From: Arcobacter sp.
GTDB taxonomy: Bacteria; Campylobacterota; Campylobacteria; Campylobacterales; Arcobacteraceae
NCBI GenBank assembly: GCA_002869565.1
Contig: PKUJ01000012.1
Span: forward strand, 68,572-132,571
Reading direction: 5' to 3'
Length of the DNA: 64,000 nt
Of the stretch, positions 1 through 9,521 are shown piece after piece. A model generated the notes under the pieces. That model saw nothing but the letters and a program-made list of their open reading frames with translations. It ran no database searches and was not told the DNA's origin. The position numbers were made by a program, and so were the translations under genes. Numbering within the stretch: the stretch's first letter is position 1; the number at the start of each line of letters is the position of its first letter.

Positions 1-218
1 ATCTTCCAACTACCCTCCTCGTGAGGCAATGCATAAATATGTGCATTTTTTAAAGATGTAGATTTAGTAATAATTTTTTCATTTAATAATAAGTGTGTTG
101 TTATTGCTAAAGAACGGTGGAAGCCCATGATTGACCTAGATACATCGTATAAATCAATTCTATGGTTTTCTGTCAAAGAGCCATTATAAGAAACTTCAAA
201 AGTTAATAAATCAGACAT
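1..218 (-). CDS. Hypothetical protein, 5' part only (runs off the window)
   Basis: An open frame starts at the ATG read leftwards from position 218 and is still open at base 1, giving the first 72 residues (MSDLLTFEVSYNGSL at the N-terminus). The fragment is soluble-looking and has no signal peptide or membrane segment. I do not recognise the family with confidence. The stretch around residues 30-50 (SMIGFHRSLAITTHLLLN) looks like a compact helical core. No strong Shine-Dalgarno is visible upstream. The rest of the gene lies outside the window, so no function is offered. Confidence 0.6.
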   Translation of the reverse strand, partial: MSDLLTFEVSYNGSLTENHRIDLYDVSRSIMGFHRSLAITTHLLLNEKIITKSTSLKNAHIYALPHEEGSWK

Positions 219-316
219 TAAGAACCTTTTTTATCTATATTTATTATTATTTTATCTAAATATATATAATATAATTATTCATTAGCAAAGAATTGTCTAA
301 AAATGAGTGGGTTTAA

Positions 317-583
317 ATGAAAATAGTTCTAGAAGAAAACCAATTAAATTATGATATGACAGAAGAAATAGAATACCTTATAGATAATAATCTATTCTTT
401 GAAAATATTCAAGTTCATACTTGCCCTATATTAAAAGAACATATCATTGAATATAAAATAAAAAATAAATATATCCTAATTGAATTAGTTGAAAACACAT
501 TTAATAGATATTTCAATGATTTAAAAGAAGGAAAAAGACTTTATGAAATTACACCCCAGGGGTTGAATCTCCACTTTTTATAA
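317..583 (+). CDS. Small hypothetical protein (88 aa)
   Basis: A complete frame of 88 codons begins MKIVLEENQL and ends GLNLHFL. It is rich in Glu, Ile, Asn and Lys, with no membrane segment or metal-binding motif. The codon use resembles the surrounding genes. The start has only a weak GAGTGGG ribosome site in front. The last ten or so residues read as non-typical sequence after a compact helical domain, so the C-terminus may be truncated or replaced. I do not recognise the family, and it stands alone between two short fragments. Confidence 0.45.
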   Translation: MKIVLEENQLNYDMTEEIEYLIDNNLFFENIQVHTCPILKEHIIEYKIKNKYILIELVENTFNRYFNDLKEGKRLYEITPQGLNLHFL

Positions 584-610
584 ATTTTAGGGTCAGGTGA
601 TAACGATAAC

Positions 611-742
611 CTAAACACCACTTCTTTTTATAATTTTATTTACTGCTGGTTGGGATATTTCTATAATATTATCAATTATATACTTGCAATATCCTTGTGC
701 ATAAGTATCTACTAGATTCTTATATATTTTAAATAACAACAT
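611..742 (-). pseudogene. Short HTH-like ORF, probably a gene fragment (43 aa)
   Basis: On the minus strand an ATG at 742 opens a 43-codon frame ending in TAG at 611-613. Its C-terminal half (IIEISQPAVNKIIKRSGV) looks like a helix-turn-helix recognition unit: a turn followed by an S-Q-P-A-V-N-K helix of the kind seen in many bacterial DNA-binding domains. There is no visible ribosome site, and the protein is too short for a complete regulator. It is more likely the remnant of a larger gene, though a genuine microprotein cannot be excluded. It lies in the otherwise gene-free stretch 584-859. Confidence 0.3.
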
Positions 743-859
743 AACAATTTTAATTTTCTAAAATTGTAAAAATTAATCTTATTATAACATTATAACAATT
801 AAGTTTAGAATAAGTTTCATATCATTATAATGTCATAACAAATATCTCAAAGGAATATT

Positions 860-2353
860 ATGAAGAATTTAAAACAAGAACAGCTATTAAAATCAAATTT
901 TTTAGAAATAGTTGCACATGAGCCTATGAAAAGTTTGGTATGTGGAGAATGGAAAGGTAGTGATGAAATTTCAGAAAATATAAATCCATCAGATACTTCA
1001 GATGTAATATCTACTTTCTACAAAGGAACATCAGAACATATATTAGAAACTATTGATTTTACTTCAAAAGTACAAAAAGATTGGGCTAAATCTTCAATAT
1101 CTTTAAGAGAAGAAATATTAAAAGAGATAGCAGATAAATTACTCGAAGAAAAAGAGTACTATGGTGAAATTATTGCAAGGGAAGCTGGAAAACCTATAAA
1201 AGAAGCTACTGATGAAGTTATAAAATCTGCTGAATTTTTTAATTATTTTGCAGCAGAAGCAATTAGATTGAAAGGTGCATTTATGGATTCACCAAGGGAA
1301 AATGTTGATATTGAAGTAATCAATGAACCTATTGGTGTAGTAGGAGTTATCACTCCTTGGAATTATCCTTTGGCAATTCCTGCTTGGAAAATTGCCCCTG
1401 CTTTGGCATATGGAAATAGTGTTATCTTTAAACCATCTAGTCAGACACCTGCTATTGCATATATTTTAGCAAAGATTATTGACTCTACAAAATTACCAAA
1501 AGGTGTATTTTCATTAATTTTTGGACAAGGGGGAATAATAGGAGATGCTCTTGCAGAATCTAAAAAAGTTCAAGGTATCACTTTTACAGGTTCAGTTAGT
1601 GTTGGAAAAGAGCTTGCAAAAAAATCTATAGATTCTATGACCAAGTTACAATTAGAGATGGGAAGTAAAAACTCTCTTGTTATATTAGATGATGCAGATG
1701 TAAATATTGCAGTTGAAGCAGCTATCAAAGGAGCATATAATGCAAATGGACAAAAGTGTACTTCATGTTCTAAATTAGTAGTTACAGAAGGTATTTATGA
1801 AGAGTTTTTAGATGCTTTTAAAACTAAAATGAAATCATTAGTTGTAGGAAATGCTATGAATCCAGCAAGTCAGATTGGACCTTGTATTGATAAAAAGCAA
1901 CTTGATGCAAACCTTGCATATGTAAAACTTGGTATGGAAGAAGGAGCAACTTTAGTTTGTGGAGGAGAAGCAATAAAAGCTGAGACAGAGGGTTACTACT
2001 TTTCACCAGCTCTATTTGTAGATGGAAAATCAAGTATGAGAATAAACAAAGAAGAGATGTTTGCAGCTATTGCTTGTGTAATCAAAGTAAAAGATTATGA
2101 TGAAGCAATTGAAGTTTTAAATGATACTGATTTTGGATTATCAGGTGGAATTATAACTAATAATCTAAAAAAAGCAATGCAATTTAAACACGATGCAGAA
2201 ATAGGAAATGTAATGATAAATCTACCAACAGCAGGTATGGATAATCACGTGCCATTCGGTGGAAGAAAAAGTTCTTCATATGGTTCAAGAGAAAAATCAT
2301 ATACAGCAAGTGATTTTTATACTACAACTAAAACTGTATATATCAAATACTAA
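860..2353 (+). CDS. NAD(P)-dependent aldehyde dehydrogenase (2,5-dioxovalerate/KGSA dehydrogenase-like)
   Basis: A full-length ALDH-superfamily enzyme of 497 residues that oxidises an aldehyde to its acid using NAD(P). Visible motifs are TPWNYP (165-170), the cofactor-site Lys in PAWK (177), the FTGS loop (242-245), the general-base Glu in LQLEMGSKN (266) and the catalytic Cys in NGQKC (300), all in the normal order and spacing. The EMGSKN version of the Glu motif and a second Cys at 303 recall alpha-ketoglutaric semialdehyde dehydrogenases, but the substrate cannot be fixed from sequence. AAAGGA precedes the ATG. It appears monocistronic; no sugar-acid or amine pathway gene is adjacent. Confidence 0.85.
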   Translation: MKNLKQEQLLKSNFLEIVAHEPMKSLVCGEWKGSDEISENINPSDTSDVISTFYKGTSEHILETIDFTSKVQKDWAKSSISLREEILKEIADKLLEEKEYYGEIIAREAGKPIKEATDEVIKSAEFFNYFAAEAIRLKGAFMDSPRENVDIEVINEPIGVVGVITPWNYPLAIPAWKIAPALAYGNSVIFKPSSQTPAIAYILAKIIDSTKLPKGVFSLIFGQGGIIGDALAESKKVQGITFTGSVSVGKELAKKSIDSMTKLQLEMGSKNSLVILDDADVNIAVEAAIKGAYNANGQKCTSCSKLVVTEGIYEEFLDAFKTKMKSLVVGNAMNPASQIGPCIDKKQLDANLAYVKLGMEEGATLVCGGEAIKAETEGYYFSPALFVDGKSSMRINKEEMFAAIACVIKVKDYDEAIEVLNDTDFGLSGGIITNNLKKAMQFKHDAEIGNVMINLPTAGMDNHVPFGGRKSSSYGSREKSYTASDFYTTTKTVYIKY

Positions 2354-2374
2354 CAGCACTCTGTAGCTAAAATA

Positions 2375-2426
2375 CTCCTACAATGTTCATGTACGGAGGA
2401 GAGACTGTGAGTTATTTTACAGTCTC
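2375..2426 (+). other. Two adjacent hairpins downstream of the aldehyde dehydrogenase
   Basis: Just past the dehydrogenase stop there are two consecutive inverted repeats. The first (2375-2398) pairs CTCC-TACA with TGTA-C-GGAG, leaving one bulged C and a 7-nt loop. The second (2401-2426) pairs GAGACTGT with ACAGTCTC across a 10-nt loop. There is no T-run after either, so they are not a classical intrinsic terminator. They may end or stabilise the transcript. Confidence 0.45.
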
Positions 2427-2453
2427 ATGGGGAAATTATTAAAAATACTTGCA

Positions 2454-2600
2454 TTAATATTTATATAACTTATCATTAACTTTTTCTAAGTCATCAAGAG
2501 CTTTAATTATATTTAATCTGAATTCTTCTAAAAGTGTAAATTCTTTCGAAGGGGTCGCCTTCAATGGTAGAACAAATCCAGGTAAGGACGAGGTTATAGT
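2454..2600 (-). pseudogene. C-terminal remnant of an unidentified gene
   Basis: On the minus strand, 48 codons are open from just after an upstream in-frame TGA (2601-2603) to the stop at 2454-2456. The peptide ends LEEFRLNIIKALDDLEKVND-KLYKY, which has the look of a genuine amphipathic C-terminal helix and uses the local codon preference. There is no ATG; only an internal TTG could start it. It is best read as the surviving tail of a lost gene. The opposite strand of 2551-2618 also shows tRNA-like spacing (see findings). I do not recognise the parent protein. Confidence 0.3.
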
Positions 2601-2628
2601 TCAATTCCCATTGTAGGCACCACTTATT

Positions 2629-3327
2629 TTATTCTAAATCTTGAGAATAAGAAAGAATATCTGCTACAGTTTTATCTCCAAAAGGGAAAAATGCTGGCAT
2701 AAAAGTTCCTGGATGACCAAATCTTATCTTATGAAATGCTTCCCAAGGATTATCTCTAATTGCATCACCTACAAAAACTTCTTTTGGTGCTTCTTTGAAA
2801 TTAATCATTTTTCCATCTTCTCCATGACATTTCGCACAGGTTGCTTGAAATATTATACCACCATTTGTAGCATCACCAGAGACTCTTTTTGTTTTGCTAT
2901 CTATAAAAGGTGTATCTGTTTGCATCATTGACACAAATATTGCGATGGCTTTAAGTTCTTCATCTTTCATTACTGAACCATATTGATGATTTTCACTTTT
3001 TAAAATAGTTACAATATCTTCTATTTTACCATTTTTATAATCTTGCAAACCTTTGATTCCTGTATAATGACTACCTTTACTATATTGACCTAAAACACCT
3101 TTTGCATCCCATCCATGACACTCTTTACATCTCCACGAATCTTTTGCTTTTTTACCAGTAGCAGGATAAGATGGATGTACTTCTTTAGGACTTTTTACAC
3201 CTTTTACACTCATCCATTTATCATAAAGTTGTGCACCTTTTGCTATTTGTTTACTCTCTTCAACAGAAATAGCATTTGCATAAATTGTACTTAAAAGAAA
3301 AAATACCATTACAAATAAATTTTTCAT
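2629..3327 (-). CDS. Periplasmic dihaem cytochrome c
   Basis: A 232-residue exported electron carrier. The first 19 residues form a signal peptide ending in ANA. Two covalent haem sites are visible, CKECH (67-71) and CAKCH (164-168), one per class-I-type domain. GTFMPAF (Met 210) is a good candidate for the axial ligand of the second haem, and Met 120 for the first. The two-domain arrangement recalls cytochrome c4 and related dihaem proteins that pass electrons to terminal oxidases or from sulfur-compound oxidation. The partner is not identifiable here. It is divergent from the two-component system at 3514, which might control it (inference). Confidence 0.82.
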   Translation of the reverse strand: MKNLFVMVFFLLSTIYANAISVEESKQIAKGAQLYDKWMSVKGVKSPKEVHPSYPATGKKAKDSWRCKECHGWDAKGVLGQYSKGSHYTGIKGLQDYKNGKIEDIVTILKSENHQYGSVMKDEELKAIAIFVSMMQTDTPFIDSKTKRVSGDATNGGIIFQATCAKCHGEDGKMINFKEAPKEVFVGDAIRDNPWEAFHKIRFGHPGTFMPAFFPFGDKTVADILSYSQDLE

Positions 3328-3513
3328 TGAATTACTCCTTTTATTTTAGTTTGTAAAGAAATTATAATATTAATAATAAGTATATATTATAAAAATAATA
3401 TTAACTTCTATTAATTCTAATCTTAGGATTTACTGATAAAAATGATATAATATACTAATTTAACAGAGTAATTATTAATTTTTTTTAATAAATAACTAAA
3501 AAGGTTAGGAAGA

Positions 3514-4182
3514 ATGAATATTTTAATTGTCGATGATGATCAACAAATAACTTCATATTTACAAAAAGGACTTCAAGAAGAAGGTTATATTGTTGATACA
3601 GCTTTTAATGGGCAAGATGGATTATTATGTGTACGAACAAAAAGTTATGAAGTGATTATTCTTGATTGGATGCTGCCAAAATTGAGTGGCATTGATATTT
3701 GTACAATTATAAGAAAAAATAACATAGGCACACCAATTTTAATGTTAAGTGCAAAAGGTGATATAGAAGATAAGATAGAAGGTTTAAATTGTGGTGCAGA
3801 TGATTACTTATCCAAACCTTTTTCTTATGATGAACTTGTCGCAAGAGTTAATGCTCTTGTCAGAAGAAAGAAGTTGCAAAAAGATACTATTTTAGAAGTT
3901 GCTGATTTGTCATTTAATATAACAAATAGAGAGATTAAAAGAGGAGATGTAGTAATAACCCTTACAGTAAAAGAGTATGACTTATTGGAACTTTTGATGA
4001 AAAATAAAGGTCATCTTGTAAGTTCTAAAAAAATAAGTAAATTTTTATGGGGTGAAGAAGATATTGAAAGTAATATTATAACTGTACTTATTCATCATTT
4101 AAGAAGTAAAATAGATGGAAAGTTTGATATAAAACTTATAAAAACCGTAAGAAGATTGGGTTATAAAATAGATGATTTCTAA
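3514..4182 (+). CDS. OmpR/PhoB-family response regulator
   Basis: A 222-residue DNA-binding response regulator. The receiver domain (about 1-118) has the acidic pair at 7-8, phospho-acceptor Asp 51 in ILDWMLP, Ser 79 and Lys 101 in SKPF. The C-terminal winged helix (about 125-222) contains the typical TVKEYDLLELLM and HHLRSKID segments. AGGTTAGGA lies in front of the ATG. It overlaps the following kinase gene by 11 nt, so the two are translationally coupled and form a cognate pair. The stimulus is unknown. The short-linker architecture resembles regulators of metal or envelope stress such as CusR, but that is only a resemblance. Confidence 0.88.
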   Translation: MNILIVDDDQQITSYLQKGLQEEGYIVDTAFNGQDGLLCVRTKSYEVIILDWMLPKLSGIDICTIIRKNNIGTPILMLSAKGDIEDKIEGLNCGADDYLSKPFSYDELVARVNALVRRKKLQKDTILEVADLSFNITNREIKRGDVVITLTVKEYDLLELLMKNKGHLVSSKKISKFLWGEEDIESNIITVLIHHLRSKIDGKFDIKLIKTVRRLGYKIDDF

Positions 4183-5539
4183 AGTAAAAAGTGTAAAATC
4201 AAAGTTACTGTTTGTATATGGTGGAATATTGATTTTAGTTCTATTGTTTTTTAATGCAATTCTTTATTATTATGCAAAGTCTTATTTTTATGAACATACT
4301 ATTAATTCATTAAAAAGTGTTTCAAGAGATGTGGTTTTTGACGACATTGAAGGTAAAAAATTAAAAGAAGGCATTACTTTATTAAGCCATAAATATGATT
4401 TTAGTATTTCAAATGTCTATATTCAAGTTTTTTACAATAATAAAATTGTACTTAAGTCTATCAATATGCAAAATTTTGAACTGCCTTTTATTAATTTGAA
4501 AAACAAAAATGAAAGTATTGATTTATTTAAATTAAAAAATATCTCTCAATATGATATTTTGATGTTTTCATCGAAAGTTTTAGATGGTAACTATATCGTG
4601 CAAGTCGCAACAACAGAAGAAGAAACACAAAAGAGTTTAAATACATTAAGAAGAAATTTTTTAATTGGTGATCCCATTTTTTTTCTTATAGTATTAATCC
4701 TTTTATATAAAATGTTAGTGGATATATTAAAACCTATGAATACTATCACTGATACAGCTCGAAGTATATCTATCACAGATTTAGATAAACGAATCCAATA
4801 TGAAGAAAAAGGGGATGAATTTACAAAATTAGCTAAAACATTTAACAATATGCTCTCACGGCTTCAAACTTCTTTTAAACAGATAAGAAGATTCAGTTCT
4901 GATGCTTCTCATCAGTTAAAAACGCCACTAACTGCTATTAGACTACAAACCGATGTTACCTTAAAAAAGGACAGAACAAAAGAGGAGTATAAAAATGTTT
5001 TACAATCTATTAATGTAGAAATAATCCATCTACAAAATATGATTGATAATCTTTTTTTATTAACTAAAATGGATGATGAAATTATTCAAAAGAATTTCAA
5101 AGATATTGACTTGGATATTATATTAATCAATGTTGTTGAAGAGTTTATTTTAGTTGCCAGTCAAAAAAGGATAACTTTAGATATAGAAGAAGTTGAGCAT
5201 ATAGCTATAAAAGGAGAAGATACCTTACTTTTTATTCTTTGTGCAAATTTAATTGATAATGCCATTAAATATACGCCAAAAGGCAAAAAAATCATCATAT
5301 CTTTAAAAGATTTTACTTTAACAATAAAAGATGAAGGTATAGGAATATCAGAAGAAAATTTGCATTTAATATTTGAAAGATTCTTTAGAGTAGAAGCCAG
5401 TAGATTTGATGAAATAAAAGGTTATGGTTTGGGTATGTCTATTGTAAAAACAATACTCAATCTACACCATGCAACAATTGATATAAAAAGCAAGTTGGAT
5501 TTTGGAACGACTATAAAAATTAAATTTAATAATAGTTGA
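4172..5539 (+). CDS. Membrane sensor histidine kinase
   Basis: A 455-residue inner-membrane kinase partnered with the overlapping response regulator. Order of parts: TM1 (about 13-32), a periplasmic sensor region of about 130 residues with no recognised fold, TM2 (about 166-185), HAMP (about 186-238), a HisKA dimerisation domain with the phospho-acceptor His 247 in SDASHQLKTPL, and a HATPase domain with the N box (NLIDNAIKYTP), G1 (DEGIGIS) and G2 (GYGLGMSIV). The DASHQLKTPL version of the H-box is typical of the CusS/QseC kinase group. The periplasmic part has no His or Cys clusters that would argue for metal sensing. Confidence 0.87.
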   Translation: MISKVKSVKSKLLFVYGGILILVLLFFNAILYYYAKSYFYEHTINSLKSVSRDVVFDDIEGKKLKEGITLLSHKYDFSISNVYIQVFYNNKIVLKSINMQNFELPFINLKNKNESIDLFKLKNISQYDILMFSSKVLDGNYIVQVATTEEETQKSLNTLRRNFLIGDPIFFLIVLILLYKMLVDILKPMNTITDTARSISITDLDKRIQYEEKGDEFTKLAKTFNNMLSRLQTSFKQIRRFSSDASHQLKTPLTAIRLQTDVTLKKDRTKEEYKNVLQSINVEIIHLQNMIDNLFLLTKMDDEIIQKNFKDIDLDIILINVVEEFILVASQKRITLDIEEVEHIAIKGEDTLLFILCANLIDNAIKYTPKGKKIIISLKDFTLTIKDEGIGISEENLHLIFERFFRVEASRFDEIKGYGLGMSIVKTILNLHHATIDIKSKLDFGTTIKIKFNNS

Positions 5540-5592
5540 TTTAAAAGCATAAAAGAAGCAATACTATTAAAACAAGATTAGAAAGGGGAAAT

Positions 5593-5640
5593 ATGATGAT
5601 AACTCTACCAAACTCTACAGTAAATATTAAAATCCCTTAG
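5593..5640 (+). CDS. Possible leader peptide (15 aa) upstream of the rRNA methyltransferase
   Basis: A 15-codon frame, MMITLPNSTVNIKIP, starts 8 nt after a strong AAAGGGG ribosome site. That is a better site than those of many real genes here. Its TAG stop (5638-5640) lies inside the left arm of the hairpin just downstream. It ends 41 nt before the methyltransferase start. It may be a regulatory leader peptide; the alternative is a chance short ORF behind a purine run. Confidence 0.35.
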   Translation: MMITLPNSTVNIKIP

Positions 5641-5669
5641 GTATAATTAAAAAATTAATATACCTAAGG
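5635..5669 (+). promoter_or_regulatory. Perfect 11-bp hairpin overlapping the methyltransferase ribosome binding site
   Basis: CCTTAGGTATA (5635-5645) pairs perfectly with TATACCTAAGG (5659-5669) around an AT-rich 13-nt loop. The right arm supplies most of the AAGGA Shine-Dalgarno (5666-5670) used by the gene at 5682, and the left arm contains the stop codon of the 15-aa leader ORF. A folded hairpin would hide the ribosome site. It could equally be a protein operator. Confidence 0.5.
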
Positions 5670-5681
5670 ACAATTTTAAAT

Positions 5682-6881
5682 ATGTACAAAGAAGTAGATG
5701 TAATTATCAAGCCAAGATTTATAGATGAATATAAAGATGGCTATCCTCTAATATCAAAAGAATCAATTTTAAACTGGGATAAAATATCTGAAGAAGGAAC
5801 TATTATTAACCTTTTAGATAATAAAAAAAAATTTATCGCAAAAGGGTATCACGGTATACAAAACAAAGGTTTTGGCTGGGTATTAACAAATACAAAAAAT
5901 CAAAAAATCGATACAGAATATTTTAAAGCTAGAATAAAAGATGCCATTGAGTATAGAAAAGATTTTTATGAAGATGATTCAACTACTGCTTTTAGAGTGT
6001 TTAATGGCGAAGGTGATAGAGTTGGTGGTTTGACTATAGATTATTTTGATGGTTTTTATCTACTTACTTGGTATAGTTTAGGCATTTACCAATTTAAAGA
6101 TGAGATTCTTGAAGCCTTAAAATCGCAAGTGGAATACAAAGGTATTTATCAAAAAAGAAGATTTGACACGAAAGGGAAATATCTTGAAGGTGAAAACGAT
6201 TTTATTAGTGGAGATGAAGCCCCTACTCCACTTATAGTAAAAGAAAACAATGAAAATTTTGCAATATATTTAGATGATGGTCCTATGGTTGGAGTATTTT
6301 TAGACCAAAGAGAAGTTAGAAAAATGATTAGAGATAAATACGCCAAAGATAAAACTGTGTTAAATACATTTTCATACACTGGTGCTTTTTCAGTTTTTGC
6401 AGCTTGTGGAGGTGCAGTTAAAACTACAAGTGTAGATTTAGCAAATAGAAGTCGTGCAAAAACAAAAGAGCAATTTGAAATAAATAATATAAAGGCAGAA
6501 GAACAAGAGATTATAGTTCAAGATGTATTTGATTATTTTAACATTGCAGTGAAAAAAGGCTTCAAATTTGATATGGTAGTAGTAGACCCACCAAGTTTTG
6601 CAAGATCAAAAAAACGAACTTTTTCTGTGGCAAAAGATTATGTAAAACTTCTAAAAGAGATAATCCAAATCACAAATAAAGATGGAATAATAGTTGCCTC
6701 AACAAATTGTGCAAACTTTGGAATGGTAACATTTAGAGATTTTATCGCCAAAGCATTTAAAGAATCCAATAAAAAATATAAAATAGAAGAATCATTTTCA
6801 CTACCAAAAGATTTTAAAGTTATAGATGAATTTAGAGAGAGTTCTTATTTAAAGGTAGTTTTTATTAAGAAGCTATCTTAA
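5682..6881 (+). CDS. RlmI-like class I rRNA (cytosine-C5) methyltransferase
   Basis: A 399-residue SAM-dependent methyltransferase of the RlmI/YccW group, which methylates a cytosine of 23S rRNA. The N-terminal PUA-like region (about 1-75) is followed by a central RNA-binding part and a Rossmann-fold catalytic domain. Motifs include FLDQREVR, the SAM-binding NTFSYTGAFSVFAA loop and VVDPPSFARSKK, the DPPSF motif of this family. A late Cys in ASTNCANFG is the candidate nucleophile. The length matches the family. The ATG at 5682 is supported by AAGGA at 5666, which is partly buried in a hairpin. The exact target base is inferred from family membership. Confidence 0.82.
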   Translation: MYKEVDVIIKPRFIDEYKDGYPLISKESILNWDKISEEGTIINLLDNKKKFIAKGYHGIQNKGFGWVLTNTKNQKIDTEYFKARIKDAIEYRKDFYEDDSTTAFRVFNGEGDRVGGLTIDYFDGFYLLTWYSLGIYQFKDEILEALKSQVEYKGIYQKRRFDTKGKYLEGENDFISGDEAPTPLIVKENNENFAIYLDDGPMVGVFLDQREVRKMIRDKYAKDKTVLNTFSYTGAFSVFAACGGAVKTTSVDLANRSRAKTKEQFEINNIKAEEQEIIVQDVFDYFNIAVKKGFKFDMVVVDPPSFARSKKRTFSVAKDYVKLLKEIIQITNKDGIIVASTNCANFGMVTFRDFIAKAFKESNKKYKIEESFSLPKDFKVIDEFRESSYLKVVFIKKLS

Positions 6882-6900
6882 TCCTTTTTTCAAGACAAAA

Positions 6901-6929
6901 AAAAAGAGAAGATAAAATCTTCTCTTTTT
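6901..6929. terminator. Bidirectional intrinsic terminator
   Basis: AAAAAGAGAAGAT pairs with ATCTTCTCTTTTT around a 3-nt AAA loop. T-runs follow on both strands. It lies between the converging methyltransferase (ends 6881) and nifU (ends 6951) and should stop both transcripts. Confidence 0.85.
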
Positions 6930-6950
6930 TATATTAATCAAAATTACTAA

Positions 6951-7931
6951 TTAGATTGGTAAAACTCTAATATTTTCATCAACTTTTTGTTTAAGTACTG
7001 ATTCAATAGCGTATAATGTTCCAGTATCACCAGAAGCACAACCGTTACAAGCACCTAAATATCTGATATATAAATCATAGTGAGGGATATTTTCTTTAAT
7101 ATCAATAATTTCCATGTTTCCACCATCCATCATTAACATTGGTCTAATATCTGTATCTAATATTTCATCAATTACTTTAATTCTTTGAACAATAGTCATT
7201 TTATCAAATGAAGATTCACCAGCTGCACTTGCATCTGCTGCATTTTTTAATCTATCATGTTCCATTTCTGCTCTAACATCAGTTAAAATATCTACTAAGT
7301 AAATATCTTTTTCTTCATGTCCACCAGGTTTGATACATGATTTACAAAATGCTCCAGCTTTTGTATAATCAGTAATCTCTTCAACAGTTTTTAAATCATT
7401 GATTTTGATAACTTCTTGAATAGTTCCTAATGTAACTCTCGCACATTCACAGATAATAACTTCAGTCTCGAAAGACTCCATATCTACACCTTTGTACTCT
7501 CCAGCTGCTTTTTTGATAACATCATAAGCCATTACTGAACAGTGCATTTTTTGAGGTGGAACGGCAGGAACATCTGGATGATCTCTAAGTGCATGCTCAA
7601 CATCAATATTTGTAATTTTAACTGCTTCATCAACTGTTTTACCAATACATAATTCAGCCATTACATCTGAAGATGCGATTGCTGTACCACATCCAAAAGA
7701 TTTGAACTTAGAGCTTTCAATTACATCTGTTTCTTCATTTACAACCCAGTAAAGTCTTACTGCATCACCACAAGACTCAGCTCCAAAGTCAGCAACAATA
7801 AGCTTTCCACCTATCTCTTTTGCTTGCTCTTCTGTAATCTCACCTTGATGTGTAGGTTCATCCATTCTTCTAATTACTTGGTTTGAATACTCATCCCAAA
7901 TTGACCCACTAATTAAATCATTCTTAGCCAT
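6951..7931 (-). CDS. nifU: NifU, three-domain Fe-S cluster scaffold
   Basis: A full-length NifU of 326 residues, the scaffold on which Fe-S clusters are built before transfer to client proteins. The N-terminal IscU domain carries the cluster cysteines 54 (AESCGD), 81 (FGCGT) and 131 (MHCSV). The middle BFD-like [2Fe-2S] domain has Cys 161/163 (CEC) and 196/199 (CKSC). The C-terminal Nfu domain has CNGC (295-298). The start at MAKNDLISG is chosen over an upstream in-frame ATG because AAAAGGAT lies at the right distance. It follows nifS on the same strand across a structured 141-nt gap (see 7952-8055). NifS-NifU is the housekeeping system of epsilon-type bacteria. Confidence 0.93.
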   Translation of the reverse strand: MAKNDLISGSIWDEYSNQVIRRMDEPTHQGEITEEQAKEIGGKLIVADFGAESCGDAVRLYWVVNEETDVIESSKFKSFGCGTAIASSDVMAELCIGKTVDEAVKITNIDVEHALRDHPDVPAVPPQKMHCSVMAYDVIKKAAGEYKGVDMESFETEVIICECARVTLGTIQEVIKINDLKTVEEITDYTKAGAFCKSCIKPGGHEEKDIYLVDILTDVRAEMEHDRLKNAADASAAGESSFDKMTIVQRIKVIDEILDTDIRPMLMMDGGNMEIIDIKENIPHYDLYIRYLGACNGCASGDTGTLYAIESVLKQKVDENIRVLPI

Positions 7932-7951
7932 ATTATATATCCTTTTTAAAT

Positions 7952-8055
7952 GTCCCATTAAAAAAGGGACTTATATTTTTTATCTATCTACTTTTTAACA
8001 CAATTTATAAAAAATTGTTAAAAGTAGTAAAACCTAAAGAAGACAACGAGTTGCC
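7952..8055 (-). ncRNA. Fe-S operon intercistronic RNA element, copy 1 (nifS/nifU)
   Basis: Read on the minus strand, this gap holds three helices in order. P1 is GGCAA-CTCG-TTGTC. Then comes the linker CTTTAGG. P2 is CTACTTTT....AAAAGTAG, extended by ACAATTT/AAATTGT and closed by a short loop. P3 is GTCCC....GGGAC. P3 is followed by ATTT and the AAAAAGGAT ribosome site of nifU. The same layout, with compensating base changes, recurs at sufB/sufC and sufS/sufE. It is probably a cis-acting RNA or a mobile structured repeat. The family is not one I recognise. Confidence 0.55.
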
Positions 8056-8072
8056 TTTTATATTCTTTTTTC

Positions 8073-9296
<1,224 letters not shown>

Positions 9297-9309
9297 CTAT
9301 GCAAAAACT

Positions 9310-9349
9310 ATTCCGCAAAAAAGAGACATTTTAAATTAATTTGTGGAAT
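9310..9349. repeat. Inverted repeat in the nifS upstream region
   Basis: ATTCCGCAA (9310-9318) and TTGTGGAAT (9341-9349) form near-perfect 9-bp arms about 40 nt in front of nifS. It may be an operator or a leader hairpin of the nifS transcript. The rest of 9270-9521 is AT-rich, without any other gene or convincing site that I can see. Confidence 0.35.
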
Positions 9350-9521
9350 TATAATTTAAATAGGATAAAAATTGTCTTAATTAAAAAGACTAACCTTTCA
9401 TTTTTGTAAAAAAGTTATTTTTATTACTATTTTAACTTTCTAATTATTTTTTCACAAGATTATATTTGAATAAAATATTATCACAATATGTATTAATAAC
9501 AAAAGTAGAAGTGTCAAGTAT

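Noticed and set aside
550..583. GGGGTTGAATCTCC at the end of the 88-aa ORF resembles a tRNA T arm
   Set aside because: No D arm, anticodon arm or acceptor partner exists at the required distance upstream, and the bases lie in an open reading frame.
2375..2430. Hairpin pair resembling group II intron domains V and VI (CATGTACGG followed by a second stem)
   Set aside because: The first stem lacks the AGC triad and the two-base bulge of domain V, there is no intron-encoded reverse transcriptase, and no upstream intron domains are visible.
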